Shown here: positions 33,956 to 42,208 of the stretch, in pieces
Layout: every line of letters starts with the position of its first letter
How positions within the stretch are numbered: the stretch's first letter is position 1
Origin: Chryseobacterium sp. S0630
GTDB taxonomy: Bacteria; Bacteroidota; Bacteroidia; Flavobacteriales; Weeksellaceae
Assembly (NCBI RefSeq): GCF_024158915.1
Contig: NZ_JAMZGF010000007.1
Coordinates: 1 to 64,000 of the forward strand
DNA: 64,000 nt
Reading direction: 5' to 3'
Notes under the pieces: model-generated
Databases searched by the model: none
Seen by the model: only the letters and a program-made list of their open reading frames with translations
Told to the model about the DNA's origin: nothing
Made by a program: the position numbers and the translations under genes

Positions 33956-36835
33956 ATGATTAAAAAATTATCATTGATCTCTTTATTTACTTTGCTGCCT
34001 GCGTCATATTATTATGCGCAGACCACTGTGTTTGCGTATCTTAAGGATGCGGACGGTAAACCTGTGGAGCAAGCAAGTGTAGATTTAAAAGGAGCAGGAA
34101 ATGATGCAAAGGCAGACAAAATCGGATATTTCCAATTTAAGGATTTGATGCCTGGACATTATCAGATTATGGTTACAAAACCCAATTTTGAAACTAAAAT
34201 TTTTGAATTTGATGTAACCAGTGATGAGAAAAGAAAAGATCTTGGAGTAATTACTCTTTATTCTGCACTGAATGGTGCTGATCAAGGGTTAGCTATCATA
34301 GAAGATTCTGGAGAAAGTGATGGCGGTGGTGCACAGCAAACAGCAACGGTAGGATTATTACAGTCTTCTCAGGATGTTTTCAGCAGAATTGCAAGTTTTG
34401 ATTTAGGACCTTACTGGTTCCGTCCAAGAGGAATTGATAGCAGAACAGGTGAGAATATGATCAATGGGGTTTCTATGGCCGCGGCAGATAATGGAGATGT
34501 AGACTTCAGTACCTGGGGAGGATTGAACGAAATTACCCGTTACCCGGAAATTGCAGCTAACCATGCCCCTTCAGAGTATGCTTTCGGAGGAACTACCGGA
34601 GTTTTTTATAAAAATACAAAAGCCAGCGAGTACAGAAAAGGAAGTCAGTTGACGTACTCTCTGACCAATAGAAATTATACCAACAGATTATCCTACAGAT
34701 TTTCATCCGGAATGAATAAGAACGGATGGGCATTTACAGGAATGATTGCGAGAAGATGGGCACAGGAAGGGATTCAGGATGGTACTGCTTATGATGCATA
34801 CAGCGGATATGTCGGTATTGAGAAGAAATTCAGTGATAGCCATACTATGACTTTGAATGCCATAGGTTCTAAATATGCGAGAAGCTCTTCAAGTCCAAGT
34901 ACTCAGGAAGTATATGACTTCAGAGGAGTTCATTATAACTCTTATTGGGGATGGCAAAACGGAGATAAAAGAAATGAAAGAGTGAAAAGAGGTTTCCAGC
35001 CGATGATTCAATTACAGGATTTCTGGAAAATCAATAAAAACTCTCAGCTATGGACGTCTGTTTCTTACCAGTTTGGGAAAGAGTACAGTTCAAGATTAGA
35101 CTGGTACAGAGCTAATAACCCTTCTCCAACTTATTACCGTAATCTGCCAAGCTATTGGTTAAATTATACAAATCCATCTCCGGAGCAGGCTGCCAACATC
35201 GGAATCACAAGAGACTGGTGGACGAATGATGACCAGTCACACACACAGATCAACTGGGATAATCTTTACAATGCGAACAGAAACGTAGAGTACAATGCGT
35301 TACTTGGCGGAAGAAGAGCTGCTTATTATCTTGTGGATGACGTAAAAGATGATAAAGTATGGAATGTATCTACTCACTATACGTATAACTTCACCGATAC
35401 TTCCCGTTTTATCTTAAACTTATCTTACCAGAACTACAGATCTGAGCAGTACAGAGAAGTGAATGACCTATTAGGTGCTGATTTTGCATTGAATATGGAT
35501 CCATTTGCATCTAATACAACAGCAGGAAATGCTTGGGGGAAATTCAATACGAGAGAAAGCGATACAGATGTTGCCAAAAGAGAAGGTGATAAAATCGGAT
35601 ACAGCTATATCTTCAGAAGACAGGAATTCAAAATAAATCCTGCTTTCAAATTCTCCACAGGAAAATTTGATGTTTTTATTTCCGGATTATTCGGTTATAC
35701 TACAAACAGCAGAGAAGGATTGTTCCAACACTATCTGTATGAGTCTTCTTACGGAAAAGGAGCAGATCAAAACTTCTGGAATGCAGGGGTTAAAGGTCAG
35801 GTTACCTATAAAATCAATGGGAGAAACTTCCTGGTTTATAATGGAGCTTACTTTTCACAATCTCCTTTCTTAAATGATATTTACTTTAATACAAGAGTAA
35901 GTGGTGTTACTACTCCGGGGATCAAAAATGTTGTTGTTGATGCTAACGATTTGAGCTACGTAATCTCTACCCCAATTGTTAAACTTAGATTGACAGGTTA
36001 CCTTGTTAATACTCAAAACGAAACAAGCGTACAAAGATATTTTGCACAAGGTGTTAAATTAACTACCTTAACTGAAAGTGGAGAACAGGCTCCAATTCAG
36101 GATGGGGCTTTCATTACGCAGGTATTGGCAGGTGCGAATAAGAGAAATATGGGAATTGAGCTTGGTGCACAAGTGAAAGTAACTCCAACCTTAACTGCCA
36201 GTGGGTTATTAAGTTTAGGACAATACACTTATACCAATAACCCTACAGTGTATTTTGCATCTGATGCCGTTGGAACTTTCAGAGAGCTTGACGGAAATGG
36301 AAATATCGTATCAAGATCTTATACCAACATGGGTGAGGCTACTCTTAAAAATTACAGACAAGGTGGTACTCCTCAGGAGGCATATACGCTAGGTCTTCGT
36401 TACAACAGCCCTAAAAACTACTGGTGGGTAGGAGCAACTTGGAACTACTTTGGGCATTCGTTCCTGGATCCATCTCCTGTAACCAGAACAGAAAGATTCT
36501 ACACCAATCCAAATACACCTGGAGTACCTTCTGATAATGTCACTGAAGAGGAACTGGCAAGAGTTCTTACGCCTACAAAATTACCTTCAGCATTCTTCTT
36601 CAATGTGAATGCAGGGAAATCCTGGATGATTGGTAAGTATTATGTAATGGTATCCGGATCTGTCAATAACATCCTTAATAACAGAAACTATATTACAGGA
36701 GGATTTGAGCAGACCAGAAATGTTAACTATACTGATTATGCTAATGATTATGACAGCGGAAACATGGTATTCGCTCCTAAATATTGGTACAATCAGGGTA
36801 GATCTTATTTTGTTAATCTTCAATTCAGATTCTAA
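33956..36835 (+). CDS. TonB-dependent receptor with CarboxypepD_reg-like domain
   Basis: An outer-membrane receptor of 959 residues: signal peptide (to about YYYAQ), an N-terminal CarboxypepD_reg-like beta-sandwich (about 24-100; VFAYLKDADGKPVEQASVDLKG, GYFQFKDLMPGHYQI), a plug (about 130-230; FSRIASFDLGPYWFRPRGIDSRTGENMINGVSM) and a large barrel ending in aromatic-rich LQFRF. It resembles SusC-group receptors in layout, and the DUF5689 lipoprotein 26 bp downstream may be the surface-exposed partner. A nuclease/phosphatase is divergent. The substrate is unknown. Confidence 0.9.
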   Translation: MIKKLSLISLFTLLPASYYYAQTTVFAYLKDADGKPVEQASVDLKGAGNDAKADKIGYFQFKDLMPGHYQIMVTKPNFETKIFEFDVTSDEKRKDLGVITLYSALNGADQGLAIIEDSGESDGGGAQQTATVGLLQSSQDVFSRIASFDLGPYWFRPRGIDSRTGENMINGVSMAAADNGDVDFSTWGGLNEITRYPEIAANHAPSEYAFGGTTGVFYKNTKASEYRKGSQLTYSLTNRNYTNRLSYRFSSGMNKNGWAFTGMIARRWAQEGIQDGTAYDAYSGYVGIEKKFSDSHTMTLNAIGSKYARSSSSPSTQEVYDFRGVHYNSYWGWQNGDKRNERVKRGFQPMIQLQDFWKINKNSQLWTSVSYQFGKEYSSRLDWYRANNPSPTYYRNLPSYWLNYTNPSPEQAANIGITRDWWTNDDQSHTQINWDNLYNANRNVEYNALLGGRRAAYYLVDDVKDDKVWNVSTHYTYNFTDTSRFILNLSYQNYRSEQYREVNDLLGADFALNMDPFASNTTAGNAWGKFNTRESDTDVAKREGDKIGYSYIFRRQEFKINPAFKFSTGKFDVFISGLFGYTTNSREGLFQHYLYESSYGKGADQNFWNAGVKGQVTYKINGRNFLVYNGAYFSQSPFLNDIYFNTRVSGVTTPGIKNVVVDANDLSYVISTPIVKLRLTGYLVNTQNETSVQRYFAQGVKLTTLTESGEQAPIQDGAFITQVLAGANKRNMGIELGAQVKVTPTLTASGLLSLGQYTYTNNPTVYFASDAVGTFRELDGNGNIVSRSYTNMGEATLKNYRQGGTPQEAYTLGLRYNSPKNYWWVGATWNYFGHSFLDPSPVTRTERFYTNPNTPGVPSDNVTEEELARVLTPTKLPSAFFFNVNAGKSWMIGKYYVMVSGSVNNILNNRNYITGGFEQTRNVNYTDYANDYDSGNMVFAPKYWYNQGRSYFVNLQFRF

Positions 36836-36861
36836 AAAACTAAAATTAAAAATCGAAAACA

Positions 36862-38286
36862 ATGAAAAATATATATTTTAAAGCGGCGATCTTCAGTGCC
36901 ATTTCAATGCTGTCTTTCTCGTCTTGTGTAAAAACTGATGATTATGATGTGCCGGAAATCAAGTGTACCAACAGATTTGCAGCTGCAAATCACCCACTAA
37001 CTGACCTTGCTACCATTGCAAAAGCAAAACCGGGTGAAGCTGATATTATTAAAGAAGATTATATCGTTGAAGCTTATGTTTCTTCAAGCGATGAGTCCGG
37101 AAACATTTACAAAATGATGTTCCTTCAGGATAAACCTGAAAACCCTACACAAGGTATTGAAATTGATATCGATGGTGGAAACCAATATCTTGATTATCCT
37201 ACAGGAGCTTTAGTAAGAATTAACCTGAAAGGATTGATCGTTCAAGGTGTTAACGGAAATATCAAAGTAGGTACTTATGATCCAAACTATCCTATCGGTA
37301 GAATTAATCCTAATAAAGTATCCAATTACCTGGCAAGAGTTTGTGATGGGCAAAAACCTGTAGTAGCTGCAATGAAACCATTGGAGTTCAATTCTATCTC
37401 TGATGCTTTGAAAAACGGTGCTCACATCAACCAACTTGTAAAAATTAAAAACGTTCAGTTTGAAGAGCCTGAACTGACAAAAACTTTTGCTGATGAATCA
37501 GCTACGGGTGACCGTTATATTACAGATAAAAAAGCAGGAAGATTAGACCTTCGTTTCAGCAACTATGCAACGTTTGCGAAATCTCCGATCTCTCCTAAAT
37601 ATGAAAAAAGCGGTGATATCGTTCTTCTTCTAAGCCGTTTTACAAGTTCAAGTAATGCAACGATTTTCACAGATCAGGCTTATATCAGAAATCTTGATGA
37701 TATTAACTTCCCGAATGCCAGATTCACTCCAGGTGAGCCGGAACTTCCATCAGCGAATGCTGTCAATCTTTTCCCTAGTTCTGATTTTGAAAACTGGCCA
37801 TCTTTCCTGTCAAGTTTAAACAGCTTTGGACTTATGTCTTATGCATCTCAGGGTATTGGTTTGGGGTATAACGGGACAAACTCCCTTCAGATTAAAGGGA
37901 CACCTGCCAATAATGACTATGTATTTACAGCGAATGCAGGGTCAGGAATACCAGCAGCTCCAAAGAGAATTACAATGTATATCAAAGGTACTGCATCAGG
38001 AAAATCACTTTCTTTCAATGTATACAGAGCAACACCATTGGCTCCTAATACGTCTGCTTTCTATACATTCAATTTAGCAACATTCTCTACAGGTGCTACT
38101 TTAAGTCCGGAAAGTACGAATTCATATAACGGTTCTATCAATACGAACGGACAATGGAGACTGATTGAGCTTACGCTTACAGGTCTTACTGATCTTAATA
38201 CTACCGCTGGAAAAACTATGTTTGCCCTTAAAACAGGAAAAGACGGTATATATGATCTTCAGATTGATAACATCAAAATTGAGTAA
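36862..38286 (+). CDS. DUF5689 surface lipoprotein
   Basis: 474 residues, lipoprotein signal (SMLSFSSC). The N-terminal half fits DUF5689, an OB-like domain (EDYIVEAYVSSSDESGNIYKMMFLQDKPENPTQGIEIDID, DYPTGALVRINLKGLIV). The C-terminal half is a jelly-roll-like beta module (NLFPSSDFENW, NGTNSLQIKGT, DGIYDLQIDNIKIE), similar to carbohydrate-binding or anchor-type modules. It lies 26 bp after the TonB receptor and is translated with it. It is presumably the extracellular lid or binding partner of that receptor; ligand unknown. Confidence 0.87.
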   Translation: MKNIYFKAAIFSAISMLSFSSCVKTDDYDVPEIKCTNRFAAANHPLTDLATIAKAKPGEADIIKEDYIVEAYVSSSDESGNIYKMMFLQDKPENPTQGIEIDIDGGNQYLDYPTGALVRINLKGLIVQGVNGNIKVGTYDPNYPIGRINPNKVSNYLARVCDGQKPVVAAMKPLEFNSISDALKNGAHINQLVKIKNVQFEEPELTKTFADESATGDRYITDKKAGRLDLRFSNYATFAKSPISPKYEKSGDIVLLLSRFTSSSNATIFTDQAYIRNLDDINFPNARFTPGEPELPSANAVNLFPSSDFENWPSFLSSLNSFGLMSYASQGIGLGYNGTNSLQIKGTPANNDYVFTANAGSGIPAAPKRITMYIKGTASGKSLSFNVYRATPLAPNTSAFYTFNLATFSTGATLSPESTNSYNGSINTNGQWRLIELTLTGLTDLNTTAGKTMFALKTGKDGIYDLQIDNIKIE

Positions 38287-38324
38287 TAATTAGAATAGAA
38301 TATATTTTAATTCATTTAATAATA

Positions 38325-38354
38325 AAAAAACCACTGTTGAAGCAGTGGTTTTTT
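38325..38354. terminator. Bidirectional terminator
   Basis: CCACTG (38331-38336) and CAGTGG (38343-38348) with A-run and T-run extensions on both sides. It ends the TonB receptor operon and the convergent PixA-like gene. Confidence 0.9.
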
Positions 38355-38362
38355 ATTTTCTT

Positions 38363-38914
38363 TTATTTAACTGTAATCGTTGGATCCCAGTAAAAGTAAC
38401 CGTACAGAATCTGTTTGTTACTGTCATTCGGATCTAAAATATAAAGTCCAAACTGTACATAGAAATTCTCTGTTCCCGTAGCTTTTACTTTAGAGTCAAT
38501 ACTCGCAAATGTGATATCTGCGCTGGCAGCAGGAAGACCATTTTGAGAATTCAAATTAGGTACAGCAGCCTTTTTTCTTTCCACAGAATTGTATATAAAG
38601 CTGTTAAAAACCTGATCGCCTGACCAGTACTTAATATTATAGATGATTACTGCATCATCGGAGTTTTGGTATATTGATGTTCCTCTGAAAGAAACAGTAT
38701 CTCCGGCTCTTGCACTGAAATTCAAATCAGCTGTACCTTGCCCGGAAATAGCGTTGGCATTGGAAACGATCATATGTTGGCTGTTATGATCAATCCCGGT
38801 AGGATTATTAGGGTCTGTACTTGGGTTTTTATAAGTACCTCTTACATAATCCGTGTCAATAACGATCAGGACATCAATTTCCTGACTGGATGATTTTAGT
38901 TCTATATCTTCCAT
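38363..38914 (-). CDS. AidA/PixA-like (inclusion body protein) family protein
   Basis: 183 residues, no signal peptide. It matches the AidA/PixA group: IDVLIVIDTDYVRGTYKNPS, NSQHMIVSNANAISGQGTADLNFSARAGDTVSFRGTSIYQNSDDAVIIYNIKYW and a C-terminal YVQFGLYILDPN..LYGYFYWDPTI. PixA was described as a crystalline inclusion protein of Xenorhabdus, and AidA as quorum-regulated in Burkholderia; the biochemical function is unsettled. Flavobacterial copies are common and usually orphan, as here. Confidence 0.85.
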   Translation of the reverse strand: MEDIELKSSSQEIDVLIVIDTDYVRGTYKNPSTDPNNPTGIDHNSQHMIVSNANAISGQGTADLNFSARAGDTVSFRGTSIYQNSDDAVIIYNIKYWSGDQVFNSFIYNSVERKKAAVPNLNSQNGLPAASADITFASIDSKVKATGTENFYVQFGLYILDPNDSNKQILYGYFYWDPTITVK

Positions 38915-39121
38915 GATATTTAGTTTTACTTGGTGTTTTCTTACTCATTGGGCTTTTCAGATTCCGCCCCGTTATTAAAGTGATACGGCTTCACTGATTG
39001 GGTTGTAATTACAATACAAATGTACATTGCTGAAAATGAAAATATTAGAGTAAAAATGCGGAAATTTTGGATTAGGTATTTGTACTTAATTAATCTCTTT
39101 TTAGTGATTTTTTGAAGTTCC

Positions 39122-39157
39122 AAAAAAATACCCTGAAAAGTTCAACTTTCCAGGGTA
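39122..39157 (-). terminator. Terminator of the DUF6702 gene
   Basis: TACCCTG (39129-39135) pairs with CAGGGTA (39151-39157), and the stem extends inward as AAAGTT/AACTTT past a single G-U pair. Seven T follow on the minus strand. A 205-bp AT-rich gap (38915-39121) before it holds nothing recognisable. Confidence 0.8.
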
Positions 39158-39189
39158 CCCATTTTATAATGGTTAAATCTAATTTTCGT

Positions 39190-39660
39190 TTAAAAAGAAA
39201 CCTCGTTCACTTCTTTTCCTCTTTGGAAGTTCATTGTTTTCTGGCTGCCTTTGTATGCTATATTTACCAGATTGATCTGCTTAGGAAAAGCGCTTAAAAG
39301 GATCGTATTTTTAATCTTTAAGGTGTTGATGTCTGAAACGCCTCCGGTCTCAAAATACACCCATACAGTTTCTCCACTGACCTGACTTCCTGTGAAGGTA
39401 ATCGTTTTAGGAGACCCATTGACAAATACATCAAAATTATTGTTCACATATTTTTTTACCTCTGCTTCAAATCCTGCCGTGTTAGGGTTGATTTTAATAG
39501 CATCAGAGATATGGCTTGTATTCATTTTTGTGGTAAACTTCAATGTCTTGCTTCCATCAATATAGTCAACTTTGGTCATTGAAGAGAAAAAGTCTACATA
39601 CATAAAACTCATTAACACAAAAAATGTTAAAATTCCTGATATATATAAAAGTTTTTTCAT
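39190..39660 (-). CDS. DUF6702-like membrane-anchored or exported protein
   Basis: About 156 residues from MKKLLYISGILTFFVLMSF; a longer reading from 39684 adds residues before the signal. The N-terminal hydrophobic helix serves as signal or anchor, followed by FFSSMTKVDYIDGSKTLKFTTKMNTSHISDAI and a beta-rich C-terminal half, a pattern I associate with DUF6702. These proteins often accompany M1 metallopeptidases in Flavobacteriia; none is here. The function is unknown. Confidence 0.72.
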   Translation of the reverse strand: MKKLLYISGILTFFVLMSFMYVDFFSSMTKVDYIDGSKTLKFTTKMNTSHISDAIKINPNTAGFEAEVKKYVNNNFDVFVNGSPKTITFTGSQVSGETVWVYFETGGVSDINTLKIKNTILLSAFPKQINLVNIAYKGSQKTMNFQRGKEVNEVSF

Positions 39661-39718
39661 CTTAATTAATAGATTTACAATCATACTTGCTAGTTATAAG
39701 TCACAAATAATATGCCAA

Positions 39719-40471
39719 TTAGAAATTTACATTTACAGAATATTTATCATAAAAGGCTTTAATATGCGCTACAGCCTCATCAGCCGTATCTACCACACGA
39801 TAAAGATCAAGATCATCTTCCGCAATCATTCCTTCTTTTAACAGAGTTGCTTTAAACCAATCCAGTAATCCACCCCAGAATTCACTTCCTACCAAAACAA
39901 TTGGGAATTTTCCAATTTTGTTGGTCTGAATCAAGGTCATCGCTTCAGTCAGCTCATCCAGTGTTCCGAATCCTCCAGGCATTACTACGAAACCTTGAGA
40001 GTATTTTACAAACATTACTTTTCTCACGAAAAAGTAATCAAAGTTCATCGAATAGGATTTGTTGATGTATGGATTGAAATGCTGTTCAAAAGGAAGATCA
40101 ATATTAAGTCCTATAGATTTCCCTTTGGCATTAAAAGCACCTTTATTTCCTGCTTCCATAATCCCCGGACCGCCTCCGGTAATAATTCCGAAACCTAGTT
40201 TGGTGATCTTTTCAGCGATATCTACTGCCATTTCATAATATTTGTTCTCCGGCTTCAGTCGGGCAGAGCCAAATATAGAAACGCATGGGCCAATTTTAGC
40301 CAGTTTTTCATAGCCGTCTACAAATTCAGCCATGACCTTGAAGACCATCCAGCTGTCTTTGGTGATTGTTTCGTCCCAGGTTTTCTGTCTGAAACTGTTA
40401 TGCAGTTTTGTTTCGTTAATGTCAAGTTCTGGATTTACTAAACTTTCATCCCTGGTTCCATCAATTTCCAT
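39719..40471 (-). CDS. LOG family protein (TIGR00730, Rossmann fold)
   Basis: 250 residues of the LONELY GUY/lysine decarboxylase-like family. Motifs: CVSIFGSARLKPENKYYEMA, the nucleotide loop GGGPGIMEAGNKGAF and the family signature MPGGFGTLDELTEAMTLIQT, with catalytic Arg and Glu. Family enzymes release ribose-5-phosphate from nucleoside monophosphates (cytokinin activation in plants, pyrimidine/purine monophosphate nucleosidase in bacteria). It lies 9 bp after the MurU-like gene and is probably in the same transcript. Confidence 0.9.
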   Translation of the reverse strand: MEIDGTRDESLVNPELDINETKLHNSFRQKTWDETITKDSWMVFKVMAEFVDGYEKLAKIGPCVSIFGSARLKPENKYYEMAVDIAEKITKLGFGIITGGGPGIMEAGNKGAFNAKGKSIGLNIDLPFEQHFNPYINKSYSMNFDYFFVRKVMFVKYSQGFVVMPGGFGTLDELTEAMTLIQTNKIGKFPIVLVGSEFWGGLLDWFKATLLKEGMIAEDDLDLYRVVDTADEAVAHIKAFYDKYSVNVNF

Positions 40472-40480
40472 TGCAAAAAT

Positions 40481-41194
40481 TTATTTAAAATGTTTTTCGG
40501 CTTCTATTACGGATGATGGTCTTCCGACATCAATAAGAATACTGTCGTGTACAAAACCATGTATATGCTCGGTCTGCATCAGATCCAGATATTCTTCCAT
40601 AACAGAGAATTTGCCTGTTCTTTTTATTTTTTCGAAGATGACAGGATTGATACAATGAATTCCGCTGAATGCAAGGGGTCTAAAGCCTTTATTGAATTCT
40701 GCCAACCTTTGTTCACCAGTCTGTACATTCAGCCATCCTCTCAAAACCATATCATCATTGAAAAGGAGTTTTCTCGAACTTTCTCTGTCCGAAACCGCTA
40801 AAGTAGCAAAATCTTTTATCTTTTTGTGGTATTCTACCAATGCATTGATGTTCAGATCGGTTAGAATATCAGCGTTCATGATTAAAAAATCTTCTCCGTG
40901 ATCCAGGAATTTTCTTGCAAATATCAAGCCGCCACCAGTTTCCAGAAGCTCATTGGTTTCATCAGAGATTTCAATCTTGCAACCGAAATTATTGTTTTTA
41001 TTCAGAAAATCAACAATCTGTTCTCCAAAATGATGAATGTTGATAACAAAATCCTTTATTCCGAAACTTTTCAGGTAATTAATATTTCTTTCCAGAAGCG
41101 GAATTTCATTTACCTTGGCGAGTGCTTTTGGGTGATGATCTGTAAATGGCTTAAGCCTGGTACCTTTTCCTGCTGCGAAAATTAAAGCTTTCAT
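40481..41194 (-). CDS. Sugar-phosphate nucleotidyltransferase (MurU-like)
   Basis: 237 residues of the NTP_transferase fold: the signature AAGKGTRLKPFTDHHPKALAKV, FVINIHHFGEQI, ETGGGLIFA, LIMNADILTDL (metal-binding Asp) and the C-terminal SILIDVGRP. It is the size of MurU, which makes UDP-MurNAc from MurNAc-1-phosphate in the recycling bypass. The same operon encodes an AmgK-like sugar kinase, the enzyme that precedes MurU, and a RapZ-like regulator domain. Other sugar-1-phosphate substrates are possible. Confidence 0.85.
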   Translation of the reverse strand: MKALIFAAGKGTRLKPFTDHHPKALAKVNEIPLLERNINYLKSFGIKDFVINIHHFGEQIVDFLNKNNNFGCKIEISDETNELLETGGGLIFARKFLDHGEDFLIMNADILTDLNINALVEYHKKIKDFATLAVSDRESSRKLLFNDDMVLRGWLNVQTGEQRLAEFNKGFRPLAFSGIHCINPVIFEKIKRTGKFSVMEEYLDLMQTEHIHGFVHDSILIDVGRPSSVIEAEKHFK

Positions 41195-41213
41195 AATTTT
41201 ATAAGTAATGAGT

Positions 41214-41276
41214 GATTGGTAATGAGTAATATATAAGTGTAATTAGAAAATTACTTATTGCTCATTACTGATTACT
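41214..41276. repeat. Imperfect inverted repeat (TAATGAGTAAT type) between operon genes
   Basis: The left arm (about 41214-41240) and right arm (about 41250-41276) are imperfect reverse complements built from TAATGAGTAAT-like words. The right arm covers the stop codon and last codons of the RapZ-like gene (stop 41265-41267), and the left arm starts 20 bp before the MurU-like start. This is the same layout as at 7.7-8.1 and 41.7-42.2 kb, but without an enclosed gene. Confidence 0.45.
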
Positions 41277-41681
41277 AATATTCAGTTGCGGTTGTTCATC
41301 ATGATGAAGGGTTACCTGAGTTCCTTCAGGATATTTTTCTCTGATAAATTCTGCAATTTTTATAGCGGAATATACTGATCTGTGCTGTCCGCCTGTACAT
41401 CCGAAGTTGATTTGAAGATGTTCGAAGCCTCTTGCAAGGTAATCGTCGATATTGATAGAAACCAGAGATTTTATAAGTTCTAAAAACTTTGGCATTTCTG
41501 TTTTTGTTTCCAGATATTCCTGAACTCCGATGTCATTTCCGGTCTGGATTTTATATTCTTCAATTCTTCCTGGATTTAAGATTCCACGGCAGTCAAAAGC
41601 GAAACCTCCGCCATTTCCTGAATTGTCTTTAGGAATTCCTCCTTTCTTGTAAGAAAAACTGTGTATCTCGATGTTTAGCAT
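41265..41681 (-). CDS. Stand-alone RapZ C-terminal domain protein
   Basis: 138 residues corresponding to the C-terminal half of RapZ only: IEIHSFSYKKGGIP, FAFDCRGILNPGR, DIGVQEYLETKTEMPKFL and INFGCTGGQHRSVYSAIKIAEF. The N-terminal P-loop ATPase half of RapZ is absent. In E. coli the C-domain binds glucosamine-6-phosphate and the small RNA GlmZ. Here it lies between an AmgK-like kinase and a MurU-like enzyme, supporting an amino-sugar sensing or catalytic role. The final residues (about NISNQ) fall in an AT-rich repeat. Confidence 0.88.
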   Translation of the reverse strand: MLNIEIHSFSYKKGGIPKDNSGNGGGFAFDCRGILNPGRIEEYKIQTGNDIGVQEYLETKTEMPKFLELIKSLVSINIDDYLARGFEHLQINFGCTGGQHRSVYSAIKIAEFIREKYPEGTQVTLHHDEQPQLNISNQ

Positions 41682-41698
41682 ATTCTTTTTTATCTTTT

Positions 41699-42208
41699 TT
41701 TAAACCATTAAGGTTTATTTAGTTTTTAAGGTAAGTTAAGATTTTGATAAATCAAAATTTAGTCAGGAAGCTCTTTGAAAAATTCATTAATAAAGGGTTT
41801 CATTGACTTTGTAATATTGTTAGTGAAAAAATTAATAAGAAGACCTTGTGGCTTTTTAAGAACTTTCATGTAAGTGAGTAATTGTGCTTCATGGATTGGT
41901 AATACATCTTCCACAGCTTTTAGCTCTATAATAATTGCATCATTTACTAGGAGATCTACAACAAGTTTTGTCTCAATTTCTACCCCGTCATAATTGATGG
42001 GAAAATATAATTGTTGTTTAACATCGTAACCATTTTTAACAAGCTCAATTTTTAAGCACTCTTCATAAACACTTTCAAGTAGACCAGGACCCAGAGTCTT
42101 ATGGACTTTGATAGCAAAGCCAGTAATTTCATATGACAATTGAGTAATTTCTTTTTTGGTCATAACCTTAATGTTCTTAATAGCTTAAAGCATTCTTAAT
42201 GGTTTAAA
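41699..42208. mobile_element. Putative 510-bp inverted-repeat cassette with the GxxExxY gene
   Basis: The 14-bp arm at 41699-41712 (TTTAAACCATTAAG) is the exact reverse complement of 42195-42208. The right arm contains the stop and last three codons of the kinase gene, and the left arm ends 18 bp before the RapZ-like start. Additional CTTAAT words crowd 42165-42200. The arrangement parallels the four-helix cassette at 7741-8144. No transposase and no clear target duplication are present. Confidence 0.42.
41759..42163 (-). CDS. GxxExxY protein (PD-(D/E)XK nuclease-like)
   Basis: 134 residues of the GxxExxY family. The name-giving motif is visible in KTLGPGLLESVYEECLKIEL. The predicted PD-(D/E)XK core follows: VVDLLVNDAIIIELKAVEDV with Asp and Glu-x-Lys, then HEAQLLTYMKVL and GLLINFF. 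The biological role is unknown; genes of this family are scattered widely in flavobacterial genomes, and a nuclease function is predicted from fold only. It interrupts an amino-sugar operon and is enclosed by inverted 14-bp repeats. Confidence 0.9.
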   Translation of the reverse strand: MTKKEITQLSYEITGFAIKVHKTLGPGLLESVYEECLKIELVKNGYDVKQQLYFPINYDGVEIETKLVVDLLVNDAIIIELKAVEDVLPIHEAQLLTYMKVLKKPQGLLINFFTNNITKSMKPFINEFFKELPD

